Positions 10,771 to 21,497 of a DNA stretch of 58,761 nucleotides are shown in pieces. Source of the DNA: Tulasnella sp. 424 (Eukaryota; Basidiomycota; Agaricomycetes; Cantharellales; Tulasnellaceae); NCBI GenBank assembly GCA_019633425.1, contig WSUB01000218.1:1-58761 (forward strand). The letters run 5' to 3'. The notes beneath the pieces were generated by a model. That model was not told where the DNA came from. It saw nothing but the letters and a program-made list of their open reading frames with translations, and made no database searches. The position numbers were made by a program, and so were the translations under genes. How positions within the stretch are numbered: the stretch's first letter is position 1; every line of letters begins with the position of its first letter.

Positions 10771-11548
10771 GCAAGAACCGAACGTTGTGGAGGCTTGTCA
10801 CGGCGGTTTGAGTTGTGCCTAATATGGACCGAGGTTTGTCACTCCGAACGCTTCGCGGGGCTGTCCAGGTCGTGGAACGAACGTGAAAGCATCCGCATGA
10901 AACCGGCGCCGCGGCAACTTATCCCCAGGGCTGTGTCCAATCCCAAGCCTACGACCCAATGGATCACCCGTGCTGCGGAGGGGAAAGGAAGAATTTGCTT
11001 CCAGAGGTTGTAAGATAGAACAAATTTAAAACAGGACTGAATTGGACCCGCCATCTCGGGTCCAATCAGCAGCCTTGCAATAGATCCCAAACAATCCCGG
11101 ACATCCCTTCGCGGCTTACAGCAGTTTGCAATAAACCCGCAACTTGTCCCCTGCGGGCTGTGTCCAATCCCAAACCTAGAAAAAAGGACTCGAGGCAATC
11201 GATCATCGAAAGGTTGTCTGGAGTACGTTGGGGCCACATGATATTCAGAATCTACTCTCGCTGGAATTGGATGGACGCCCATGTCAAAGAGTCATAATAA
11301 CCCAAACGCCGCCCACCTGTGCAATACACGCCCTCGAGCCATTTTCCTACGATACATCGATGGACAAAGTGGGCAAGTGTTAACGTTGGAATGTATCGTT
11401 GGTTACATGGTCCCCCAAGGCACGACCCAACTCGGCTCTAGCGGTTCGGTTCTCCGCTTCTTTCACCGCACAACGTCGCTCAGTCGACGGCCTACCCCTC
11501 GTCCACATCCAACCTATCCATCCAATTCACCTCCACCAGCCACAAGTC
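10771..11548. repeat. duplicated upstream spacer of CaMK fragment
   Basis: No gene. The GGCTGTGTCCAATCC block occurs twice here (around 10930 and 11157), and again at about 25115 and 34825 (plus) and 14100 (minus). From 11270 the sequence follows the upstream region of the intact CaMK gene (GACAAAGTGGGCA at 11362 compared with 46897), so duplication included CaMK 5' non-coding DNA. Confidence 0.55.
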
Positions 11549-12758
11549 ATGCCATACGCGCCCTCAAACTCCTCCCACGTCACGTATATCTGTTCATATC
11601 GTTAGCGACGCCAAGTTGCAGGTCACCACCGACCGACTCCCCACCAAACGCGAATGCCTTACTGCAAACCTGGCCGCACATCGTGCAAAGGCATCTTTCT
11701 CAGTCGTCAAAGACGTAGTTTCAAATCCCAACAGGCCAACGCCAGACCTGCAAAGTCGTTCACAAAGGACAAACGGGGCAACGCGGACCCCTGGTCAGGA
11801 GCGAAATTGCTGTCCCCAGGTGGGCCCAAGTCGAGGTCATGAGGTGCGGCTACCATGATTCCTCTATCGCTCGAGTATAGATACTGACCGAGAACGTGAT
11901 TCCAGTCTGTATAGTACAGTACTTCTACGACCAAGGCGACCACAATATCCAAATTCCTCTCTTCATCCCGAGGACTCGCTCCGCCTGGAGAAATGCCAAA
12001 AAGCTCAGACATTCGACTTGGATTTCAAGAACGTTAAGAAGCAGTCGGAGATTTATTCACGATATCAATGTCGAAGTAAGGTCGCTCGCTTTCTTTTCCA
12101 GTCCACATTCGCTTCTCGCCGGTACCGTTTTGGACTGGGAACTGATTGAGGGTCCTCTTTGCCACAGTTTGTAGTTCAGGCGACGATTGCTCGTCGTTTC
12201 GCCGACGCGAAAGAGAGGGTCCTCTGGGACCATTCCTATCGCATACCACCGGACAGCAATAATTTTATCAAATGGAGGTCGGTACAACGATTGCGTGCCG
12301 TTCGAGTTCGAGTATAACAAGTCACAGTACGTTGCCCGTTCCCTCTTTCCCTGAGATCGTAAAGTCCTAAAGCTACCCGTCCACCTAGGTACCATCTCAA
12401 AGACGTGATTGTCTTACTTCTTCCGTGTCCGGATTAAAGGCAAAGCACATGGGACTATGCATTATTCGGCGAGAAACGCCAGGAGCGGCATCGAATCAGG
12501 ATACCAACTTGAAGGTCGAGATCATGGGTGGTGCACCGGTGTAAAAAGAGGTGCGTCGTTCTCGTTTTCTTCCTCCCTCCTCAGCCTACTTTAATTTTTA
12601 CCGAACCGCTTACTTCGTCTAGGCGAAAAACGATTCCAATCCGACTGTTCCTCGGTGGCTTCAAGTTTAACACCAACACTTCGAGACGCGAACAAAGAAG
12701 ATTCACGCGCACACGGCACGGCTTGACCTGGGTTTCGATGGATGAAGAGAATCGGCGG
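11549..12758 (+). pseudogene. chimeric CaMK-Vps26 pseudogene, copy 1
   Basis: The 5' part (11549 to about 11815) is homologous at DNA level to exons 1 and 2 of the intact CaMK at 47073, including the position of intron 1, up to the codons for VRNEIAV. It then switches to Vps26 at the segment that normally reads GIKVEFVG and follows Vps26 with remnant introns: FYDQGDHN, QTFDFDFKN, the KDVIV block at 12402 and the RLFLGGFKFNTN block, to DEENRR at 12758, where it joins the tail of gene M. Many frameshifts make it non-coding. Retained introns mean DNA-level duplication, not a processed copy. The same junction appears in two further copies. Confidence 0.75.
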
Positions 12759-12789
12759 CACCCAAGACATGCCCAACTGCAGGCTTAGA

Positions 12790-13338
12790 TCTGTTTCCCA
12801 CCCGACAAGAACCATGGTCGCGATGCTACTGCTTGTGGCGTTCGCTCAGAGTGGCAGGAGAAGCTCAGAGTGGCAGGAGAAGCTCACCTCTCTCCGAACG
12901 CCCGACTTGGACGAATTCTTCATCCTTCTTTCTCACCACTTTCTTGAGATGTCGCAGCCTATTTCAGAGAGGTGAGCGCTTCGACCCGACAATCTAATGG
13001 TGTGGAACGGCGCTAACTCTTGGCGATCCCTTCCTCAACTCTCCCCTCAAACTCCCGGCTCTTCTGATCCAGCTACCTCAAGACACTCCATCTCCCGACG
13101 CTGCGTCGGCGGCGCCTGCTAGACCCCTCGGTACGGCTTCGACCGAGGCGTTGGAGAGTCTCCGTCTGCTAGAGATTGATTGCTGCTGAAGTTGCGAACG
13201 AGAAGTGTCTGCGATGGTGCTGAGGGTAGTAGTGACCTTTGAAGAAGCTCGTTCGGAGGGGATGCTTGATGGAGCTGGTCCGATTCCACCTGCGTCGGGT
13301 GGGGATTGGCCGTCCTCAAAGCTTCGGGCAAACGACAT
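12790..13338 (-). pseudogene. gene M copy 2
   Basis: Starts at ATG 13338 with MSFARSFEDGQSP, then AGGIGPAPSS, and is open for 86 codons. The following part, homologous to M1 and M3, contains stops and frameshifts. Its 3' end abuts Vps26 copy 2 directly after DEENRR, with the intervening Vps26 C terminus deleted. Confidence 0.4.
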
Positions 13339-14929
13339 GGTATGGGTTCCGTCGCGTGATAGGATTCGGAGAGACGGGGGTTTTAGTTAGGGGGTCGTGT
13401 GTAGGGAAAGATCGTGTAGCAGGTCTATATGCGTTCTTCGAGAGTACGAGATTATATTTCCCTCGCATCTGCCAATGACCATATCGTGTCTGTCAACAAA
13501 CTCCGTGCACGCTTACTTTAAGAGATGACCTGGTAGCTGGGTCTAGGAACCGATTTCGCTCGGGTATCAGTGGAACTCGCCCCAGGCCGACGGGGGGAAC
13601 CTTGGCCTCCAAACTCCCCGGACCAGAACCTCAATTTGGCCTTGGGGCCGGAGGTATGGGTTTATTTTCCACGGCACGAGATGTCGATCCTCAGGGGATA
13701 AACGTTTGGTGGGTTGATGGTGATGTGTTGTTCCTCTTCTTCAAGGGTCTCCGTCAACATTGCAATCTTTGACCGCTGCACCCTTTCCTTCCTTCGATCC
13801 CCTCTCAAGTCCGTAGTCCACACCCTACTCAAGCCAATATTGAGAGTAAGAACCCAATTGGAACCCGAGATGGCGTGTCCAATTCAGTCCCGGTTTGTCC
13901 TCATTTACAGGGCTCCGGAAGCTAATTTCGGGGTTCCCCTTGATTCATGGGGTCATCGTAAGGACACCCCGCATTCCGACGCGGCAATTTTGCTACCCTG
14001 CGGAGGACTATTGTGGAAATGCTATAGACCCAACATGAAGACTTGAGGCGTGCCCAAACTCGCAATCCCCCTCGCTGTTCCAGTCCAGACTTTGAGTTGG
14101 GCACAGCCAGCTGGGGACAACTTGCCGGTTTCATTGGGACGTAATCACGGGCACGTCGTTCCGCAACCTGGACAGCCCCGCGAATTCTTTCGGGTGTTCG
14201 AATCGGAATCTGCTTTCGAATGGGTCCGCATATACATATTTTACGACTCGACAGGCTTCCAAGACGAAGCGTTTGTATAGGTTCAGGAAGGTCGACTAGC
14301 CCGCGAAAATACCGGTACACTCAGCTCTCCAATTACTCGAAACTCTCCTGAGGTATCCTTACTGCCAACTGGTCGGGCCCGATTAATAGCTTTCCCAAGA
14401 ATTCTCTCAAGTAGATATGTTCTCATGACTCGGAATTCCCTAAACGAGAGCTTTGACATGTGAAGGACGCGCTGGGCGCCGTGACTTTCCGAACACTGGC
14501 CAATGAACATCGACCTTGTCTGTCTCGCGTAATCAGGCAGCTACTGGGGTGCAAGGGAGGTATTATTGCGAGGCCTCGAGGTTGAACCAAGATAGCGGAC
14601 CACTCAGTCACCTTACTTACGGGCCAAGTCTGACCTTCCGTGACAAAACAACGCTTCAACCAACGCTGCCTGCAGTCCCTCTAAGTTCTAACCCCCAGTA
14701 AAGAAGGCTCCGGAAGCAAATTTTGAGCGATTATTCCCTACCCCGGCGCGAGTAATGACCATCCAGCATCGCAGCGCGGCAAATTCGCTAGCCTGCTGAG
14801 TACAGTAATCCTGTAAACCCAGCATGAAGACTTGAGGCGTGCCCAAACTCGCAATTGCCCCCGAGAGTGTTGGACGGGTCCTCACCGCCGCTGTGTCATG
14901 CGTGACAAGCCCCCTTTAGGCACCGCGTG
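13339..14929. repeat. rearranged mosaic of duplicated flanks
   Basis: No intact gene. 13390-13640 resembles 33380-33560. 13740-13845 is the Vps26 5' flank (compare 33620-33740) with no Vps26 coding region after it. 13900-14330 and 14331-14670 are inverted relatives of 34650-34900 and 34226-34640. The joints suggest that one duplicated unit was inverted and truncated. A second GCGTGCCCAAACTCGCAAT word pair lies at about 14047 and 14837, a local direct repeat of some 790 bp spacing. Confidence 0.5.
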
Positions 14930-15330
14930 ACCAGTCCCATAAGGCACGACTCAACCGCCGTGACAATCGTTAACCCGTTCAGTCGGCTCCTTGCTCCTCC
15001 TTGCAGCCGGATTCAACCGGAGCAGTTTGGTGCTTTAGTGTACCGCACTGGATTGTTTGAGATGTTTATTGCGACAAGACCTTAGCTTCGTTACCTTGCC
15101 TTCAAGGAAAATTCCATGGGAAACTCCAAGTGAAGTCTGGAACGCCTCGAGGCAAACTGCTGCGAGGTTGCGATGCTGTGAGCACTCCGGGTGTCTCTTT
15201 AAGACTCACTGATTCACTTCTTCCTCCATCAAACCTCTTCTCTTGCTTACCCTTACCCTTCCAGGCTCTGGACCCTCTTATCTGACCATCAACGCACAGT
15301 ATCACTCATCCCTTCTTCTCTAAGCACTTG
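14930..15330 (+). promoter_or_regulatory. conserved 5' flank of locus B
   Basis: Aligns by eye with the flanks of A, C, D and E, including the block GCGACAAGACCT at 15079 and the GTCTGGAACGCCTCGAGGC area. It ends at ATG 15331 within the conserved ATGGAAGACGA start. Confidence 0.45.
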
Positions 15331-16110
15331 ATGGAAGACGAAAGGGACTCTGCCGATATTTTTCGTTCGACCGGATCCAACCCAAGTGGTTCTCGCAGTG
15401 GATTCAAGCCGACTGCCAAGTTGGTGCGTCGTGTCTGTCCGAATTTTCGGGGTTTAATTCTAACGAACAATCACTCGTAGAGGGCGAGAATGGACAGGCT
15501 TTCGGACTGGCGAATCAGTCCCTCCTTGATTAAAGCTCCCAAGGACGCCCGCCAATTCCATGGAGGGCACTCGACGGTATCAAGAGCCTTTCAACTTGAC
15601 GACAAAAGGTATTCGTGGTATAACCCAAGGGCAGCTATTCAGGTATGCCGTCAATCCACGGAATCCGATGACCATATTCAAGGGGCCGCGGACCATCGGC
15701 GAGACGCTGAAGGGGAGCTTGATGTTGAAGAAGAGGATGACGAGGGGGAGCACGAGTCTGATAGTGCCGGCCTTTGGCAGGGGGAGGTCAGTCGTGATCG
15801 ATTTCTCTGCTCCTTTAGAACAACCGTTGAGCGGATTCGAACCCCATTTGAAAGTTCGTAGCAGTAAAGAAATCGAGGATAGGAGATAATAAGGATCTAA
15901 ATCGAGTACTAGGAGTAAGCATTCTCCCTTTAGCTCCGTAAAGGTTTCATCAGAAGTTAAGCTCTTCCAGTTGGCACTTAGGGAAACGGAATTCCTCGTT
16001 CAACTTTCTCATCCGAACATCATCAAGCTCAAAGGATTCGTCGAAGACCTATCCAAGGATATAATCTGGCTGGTATTCCCTTGGGCCGACAATGGCAATT
16101 TGAAGGACTT

Positions 16111-16912
16111 ATGGGGACTCACGGTGGAGTGAGTCCCCTGGCTCGCGGACATAACGGGGATGCGTGAGATGACCGAGACGGTCACCTTTCACCACCATCC
16201 CCCTTGTCCAGCCGCGCATAGCGACTCTTTTGTCGCTGCACATTGCCGGTATGGAATGGGAGTCCACTCACTAGGTCTACCCTGGTGAGTCTTCGGCGGG
16301 TTCTACTCCCGTGGTGGTCCGGCGTTAGTCGGGTAAAATTTTTGCACGCCGGTGTCGCGGCGCAATCTAGCCCGAACCGACCCGTGCCTGGGCTTGTCCA
16401 CCAGGACGGACCTCTCTCATATTATATTATGGGTCCAGCCTACCTGACTGCGGCCTTGTAGCTCAGCTGGTAGAGCATCACCTACCTATTGCCTTGCGGT
16501 GCCGCGGCGCTATCTAGCCCGGACCGACTCTTCATTTACCGAGTTTTATCCAGTACTGAATTGCGCATACCTCATGGTGAAGACCTGGGTTCAACTCCCA
16601 GCGAGGCCAATTCTTTTCGCGCATCAGCGCCTTCTGGGGTGCCTTTGTCGCCTCCGCTGTCGCGTCCTCAGCCCAAAGCCGTGCGCTTCTGCGCTGCTTT
16701 GGGGTGCCTTTGGTCTTCGGACATCCCCAAGCACCAGTCGGTTGCCATTTGCTGGTGACCTGACTTACCCACTTGGGCAGAAACGGGATACGTATGGGAC
16801 TAAGATACAGTCCATACACGTAGTACACCCTCCCCCTTAGATTCTACCATTCCTAGCCTGTACATTTCTATATACACACTCCCTCTATGCAGAACCCGCG
16901 GACGGAGCGAGC
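16111..16912 (+). mobile_element. 0.8-kb insertion in kinase exon, pol III/SINE-like
   Basis: The exon-4 coding sequence of the other loci runs without a break across this point, so the interval is an insertion by comparison with the empty sites in A, C, D, E and F. It begins with a hairpin (GGGGACTCAC, six-base loop, GTGAGTCCCC at 16113-16138). A block of about 36 bp near 16346 recurs near 16494. A tRNA-like segment with box A and box B lies inside. No transposase frame and no long target duplication were seen; only a short T-rich match borders it. Confidence 0.6.
16452..16609 (+). tRNA. tRNA-like sequence with 85-bp insert
   Basis: The acceptor stem GGCCTTG pairs with CGAGGCC. The D arm is GCTC/GAGC. 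The anticodon stem TCACC pairs with GGTGA, and the T arm is CTGGG-TTCAACT-CCCAG. Box A lies at 16459-16476 and box B at 16588-16598. About 85 extra bases interrupt the anticodon loop. Position 33 would not be U and no anticodon can be assigned with confidence, so I read it as the tRNA-derived head of a pol III element or a dead tRNA, not a working tRNA. Confidence 0.45.
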
Positions 16913-18323
16913 TTGTCGCTTCACGAGATTGGGAAATTCCACCGCGGATCTCATTGGTAAGACCACAGGACTCCAAGTTGTTGAACCGATTCTGAGTATC
17001 TGTACTCTAGATCAGCGACGTGGCAAGAGGGTTGGAATACCTTCATAGCCGAAAGCCGGCCATCTGCCACGGCGACCTCAAGTCGGTAAGCCCGAGACGT
17101 TCGATGATAATACGGTTTGAAAGCTTAGTCCTGAACCACGCAGTTCAATGTATTAGTCAACTCGGAGCACGTCGCAGTGATTACCGACTTTGGGTCAGCC
17201 CGTCTCCTCACAGAACATGATCTCAAGAGACAACCAGGGCTAGTCCAAACCCAACAGCAGCCGGTCCAAGCAAAGTTCTCCACCCTCAGCAAAACCATAA
17301 CCCTTACGGGGAATATATACACCCTTCGCTGGGCGGCTCCAGAGCTGCTAAACGATGACCAAATGAGCCTCTGGAGTGATATATGGGCATTGGGATGGAT
17401 AGCATATGAGGTAAACCTCTGAATTCGAATTCGACGGGTATCGAGGCTCATAAATTCTCTCCGAAAAAGGTTCTGACAAACTCGATCCCGTTTCAAGATG
17501 TTAAGGCGGACACCTGTGTCATCGAACGCGTCATAAAAGGATATCTTCCATCCATTAATGAGCATGCTCACGTGGTATTGTTTGAGAAGCTTTGCAATCT
17601 TATGAACATGTGTTGGAACAAGATTCCTAGCGAAAGACCGACAGCTAAAAAATATTTGCATGTCATCAGTGAAATGGCGAGTGATGCGGATTTATAGTTC
17701 GTGAAGCGCAACTGACTCATTATGATATAGCCGATGGTCGATCCAAACGAAAAGGGCTGGTCCTACTCCAGGTTCTCCAGCAGCCTCTCTTCTAAAGTTC
17801 TAATGCAGCGGGGAAAAGGGGCGCTGGAGTCCGGTGATTGTGGGATGGCGGTTGCTTGCTTCACCGAGGCTCGTCGGATTTGTACCAAGAACAACGATAG
17901 GCAAGGCAAGGCAAACGCCTCGGGCTATCTCGCCTCTGTACATTTGGATCGAGACGAGTACAGCAAGGCCATTGCGCTCTACTCCGAGGTCCTGCAAATC
18001 CGTACCGACGTCGGCGACAGAAAAGGCAGAGCCGACGCTCTGTGGGGTCTCGCTGTGGGGCATCGGCTCCAAAACGAGTACAGCGAGGCCAGCCTGCTCT
18101 ACTCCGAGGTCCTGCAAATCCGTACCGATGTAGGCGACAGAAGGGGGACAGCCGACGCTCTGCGGGAACTCGCCTTTGTGCATCTGATTCAAACCAACTT
18201 CCCCGAGGCCATTGCGCTCTACTCCGAGGCCCTGCAAATCTATACCGACATCGGCAGCAAGGAAGACAGAGCCGACGTCCTGTGGGGTCTCGCTGAGGTG
18301 CATCGGCTTCGAAACGAGTACAG

Positions 18324-18421
18324 NNNNNNNNNNNNNNNNNNNNNNNNNNNNNNNNNNNNNNNNNNNNNNNNNNNNNNNNNNNNNNNNNNNNNNNNNNNNN
18401 NNNNNNNNNNNNNNNNNNNNN
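18324..18421. other. assembly gap (98 N) inside TPR array
   Basis: 98 consecutive N. The 79 bases on the left (18245-18323) and right (18422-18500) of the gap are identical. The two copies are 177 bp apart, which does not fit the 120-bp repeat register; the expected gap would be 41, 161 or 281 bases. The gap size is therefore an estimate or a collapse. Confidence 0.95.
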
Positions 18422-20538
18422 CCGACATCGGCAGCAAGGAAGACAGAGCCGACGTCCTGTGGGGTCTCGCTGAGGTGCATCGGCTTCGAAACGAGTACAG
18501 CGAGGCAATCGCGCTCTACTCAGAGGTCCTGCAAATCCATACCGATGTCGGCAACAGGGAAGGCAGAGCCGGCGCTCTCTGGGGTCTCGCCTTTGTGCAT
18601 CGGACTCAAAACAACTACCCCGAGGCCATTGCGCTCTACTCCGAGGTCCTGAAAATCTATACCGACATCGGCAACAAGAAAGACAGAGCCGACGCTCTGT
18701 GGGGTCTCGCTGAGGTGCATCGGGTTCGAAACGAGTCCAGCGAAGCCATCGCGCTCTATTCCGAGGTCCTGCAAATCCATACCGATGCCGGCAATAGGGA
18801 GGGCAGAGCCGACGCTCTGTGGGGTCTCGCTGGGGCGCGTCAGGTTCGAAACAACTAAAGCGAGGCCATTGCGCTCTACTCCGACGTCCTGCAAATCTCT
18901 ACCGACATCGGCAACAAGCAAGGCAGAGCCGACGCTCTCTGGGGTCTCGCATCTGTGCATCGGGCTCGAAATGAGTACAGCGAGGCCATCCTGCTCTACT
19001 CCGAGGTGCTGCAAATCTATACCGACATCGGCAACAAGCAAGGCAGAGCCGACGCTCTCTGGGGTCTCGCCTCTGTGCATCGGGTACAAAGCAACTACCC
19101 CGAGGCCATTGCGCTCTACTCCGAAGTCCTGCAAATCTATACCGACATCGGCAACAGGGAGGGCAGAGCCGACGCTCTGTGGGGTCTCGCTGCGACGCGT
19201 CAGGTTCGAAACAACTACAGCGAGGCCATTGCGCTCTACTCCGAGGTCCTGCAAATCTCTACCGACATCGGCAACAAGCAAGGCAGAGCCGACGCTCTGT
19301 GGGGTCTTGCTGAGGTGCATCGGGTTCAAAACGAGTACAGCGAGGCCATCGCGCTTCACTCCGAGGCTCGGCAAATCTATACCGACATTGGAAACAAGCG
19401 AGGCAGAGCCTTCGCCCTGTGGGGTCTCGCTGAGGTGCATCGGGTTCGACACGAGTACAACAAGGCCATCGCGCTATACTCCGGGGTCCTGCAAATCCAT
19501 ACCGATGCCGGCGACAAGGATGGCACGGCCGACGCTCTGTGGGGTCTCGCTGAGGTGCATCGGGTTCGGAACGAGTACAGCAATGCAATCGCGCTCTACT
19601 ACGAGGTCCTGGAAATCCGTACCGATGTCGGCAACAGGGAAGGCAGAGCCGACGCTCTGCGGGGTCTCGCTGAGGTGCATCGGGTTCGAAACGAGTACAT
19701 CGAGGCAATTGTGCTCTACTCAGAGATCCTGCAAATCCGTACCGAAGTCGGCAACAGATCAGGCAGAGCCGACGCTCTGGGGGGTCTCGCCTCTCTGCAT
19801 CGTGTTCGAAACAACAACAGCAAGGCCATCGCGCTTCACTCCGAGGCTCTGCAAATCTATACCGACATCGGCAACAAGCAAGGCAGAGCCGACGCTCTGT
19901 GGGGTCTTGCTGAGGTGCATCGGCTCCGAAACGAGTACAGCGAGGCCAGCCTGCTCTGCTCCGAGGTCCTGCAAATCCGTACCGATGTAGGCGACAGAAG
20001 GGGGACAGCCGACGCTCTGCGGGGTCTCGCCTTTGTGCATCTGATTCAAAACAACTACCCCGAGGCCATTGCGCTCTACTCCGAGGCCCTGCAAATCTAT
20101 GCCGACATCGGCAGCAAGGAAGACAGAGCCGACGTCCTGTGGGGTCTCGCTGAGGTGCATCGGCTTCGAAACGAGTACAGCGAGGCAATCGAGCTCTACT
20201 CTGAGGTCCTGCAAATCCGTACCGAAGTCGGTAACAGGTCAGGCAGAGCCGACCCTCTGTGGGGTCTCGCCGAGATGCATCGAGTTCGAAACGAGTATAT
20301 CGAGGCAATCGCGCTCTACTCTAAGGCCCTGCAAATCCGTACCGACCTCGCTGATAGGCGAGGCCGAGCCGACACTCTGTCCGGTCTTGCTGACGTGCAT
20401 CGGCGTCGAGGCGAGTACAGCGAGGCCATCGCGCTCTACTCTGAGGCCCTGCCGATCCGTATCGTCCTCTGCTACAGGCAAGCCATCGACGGCGCTCGGT
20501 GGGGTCTCGGTAAAGTGCTTCGCCTTCTAAACAAGTAG

Positions 20539-20790
20539 AGTGACGCCATATTATCCTACTTCGGGGTCCTTTACTCGTACCGACCACGGCAACATGGAAG
20601 GAAGAACCGACGCTCTCTGGGGTTTCACTCAAGCGCATCGGCTTCCATACACCAACGCCTTCACGCCCTTTTCTGAAGCTACTTATTAATCTCCACTGAC
20701 GGCGACACACAAGGCCGAACCGAGGCTTGGTTGGGTTTTGCTGATCTACGTCGCCAGCACCGTGACGGTTACCACAACGGTTTTGGGGGT
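20539..20790 (+). pseudogene. decayed TPR units after locus B stop
   Basis: Directly after the TAG at 20536-20538 the 120-bp pattern continues in degraded form (GTACCGACCACGGCAACATGG, then ACCGACGCTCTCTGGGG near 20608) for about two units, with indels. The ancestral array was longer, and the present stop is derived. Confidence 0.65.
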
Positions 20791-21497
20791 CATACGTTCC
20801 TTTGCTACTAAACCTTATTTGATAAAGCAATGTACCAATTATGACGCTATATGTTCGGTTGTCCAATTTATCGTTCTATGTATTATCAGGACACCAGCTC
20901 GGAAATATTTGTCTCCTTTGCTTGCAGATCATCGGGTCGTTTGTTGAGTAGCTTCGCCCTAGTCGCGGATAAGCCGCCCAACGCCGACGTCAATTGGCAA
21001 ATGTTTTGGTCCTGATGCATTTAGTGAGGTGCCTTTTGATGGGTGCGGCTTTGTGTTCGAAGGGGGGAGATATCCTCAGGTCAAAGAATCTGTCGGCTGG
21101 GTAATTTCGAATTTTTTTCTCGTCGCAGACAAGAACTGTGGCTCGAGGCACGGGGTGGAGTGAGCAGGCTGATACTAGATTACGGGTTGTTGCAGTTAGG
21201 GTGGCTAGGATCGGGTACCTGGTGGTGGTATTCCACGTTTGTGAAGATCTGTAAAACGGGAGAGCAGAACAAATTTAAACTTGAGTACCCATGATTTGTT
21301 TTTCCCAGACTTGGGTGGGGAGTTCTAAAGGCGCTGCAGAATTGCGTTCTTTCGGTGCTCCAAGGGCCGAGAATGCCAACGCCTTGCCCGATTCAGCTCT
21401 TTATATGCGGCAAGTTAGTAATTCGTCTGCAAAGGATCGTGATGTAGTATGCTTGCGCGGTTTGCAATCCTCCACCGAGCTGCCGCCGAGCGCTTCG
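20791..21497. repeat. 3' flank of B, inverted match to flank of C
   Basis: 20830-21070 matches 27850-28095 in inverted orientation (for example ATTATCAGGACACCAGCTCGG compared with the complement near 28030). B and C are thus tail-to-tail copies that share their 3' flanks. 21330-21497 is the left part of an inverted copy of 2880-3050. No gene is supported. Confidence 0.55.

Larger units (their letters stand above)
15331..20538 (+). pseudogene. TKL kinase-TPR fusion, locus B (disrupted)
   Basis: Exons match locus A: 15331-15423, 15481-15786, 15855-15914, 15944-16110 with continuation about 16913-16956, 17011-17085, 17144-17410, 17470-17676 and 17731-20538. Kinase motifs are preserved (HGGHSTVSRAF, FVAVKK, CHGDLKS, VITDFGSAR, WAAPELL). 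Three lesions are visible: an 0.8-kb insertion splits exon 4 after the codons for NLKD; TAC became TAA at 18856-18858 inside a TPR unit; and 98 Ns replace part of the array. Intron 7 begins with GC rather than GT. About 22 TPR units remain readable on both sides of the nonsense codon, implying recent inactivation. It is not excluded that the TAA lies in an error-prone assembled repeat. Confidence 0.8.

Noticed and set aside
16452..16609. A functional intron-containing tRNA gene
   Set aside because: The loop position that should be U33 does not fit, no anticodon can be read in a 7-base loop, and the insert is unusually long. A tRNA-derived element fits better.
16532..16828. 98-codon minus-strand frame containing RWELNPGL
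   Set aside because: RWELNPGL is the usual translation of the reverse complement of a tRNA T arm and acceptor stem. It is a by-product of the tRNA-like sequence.
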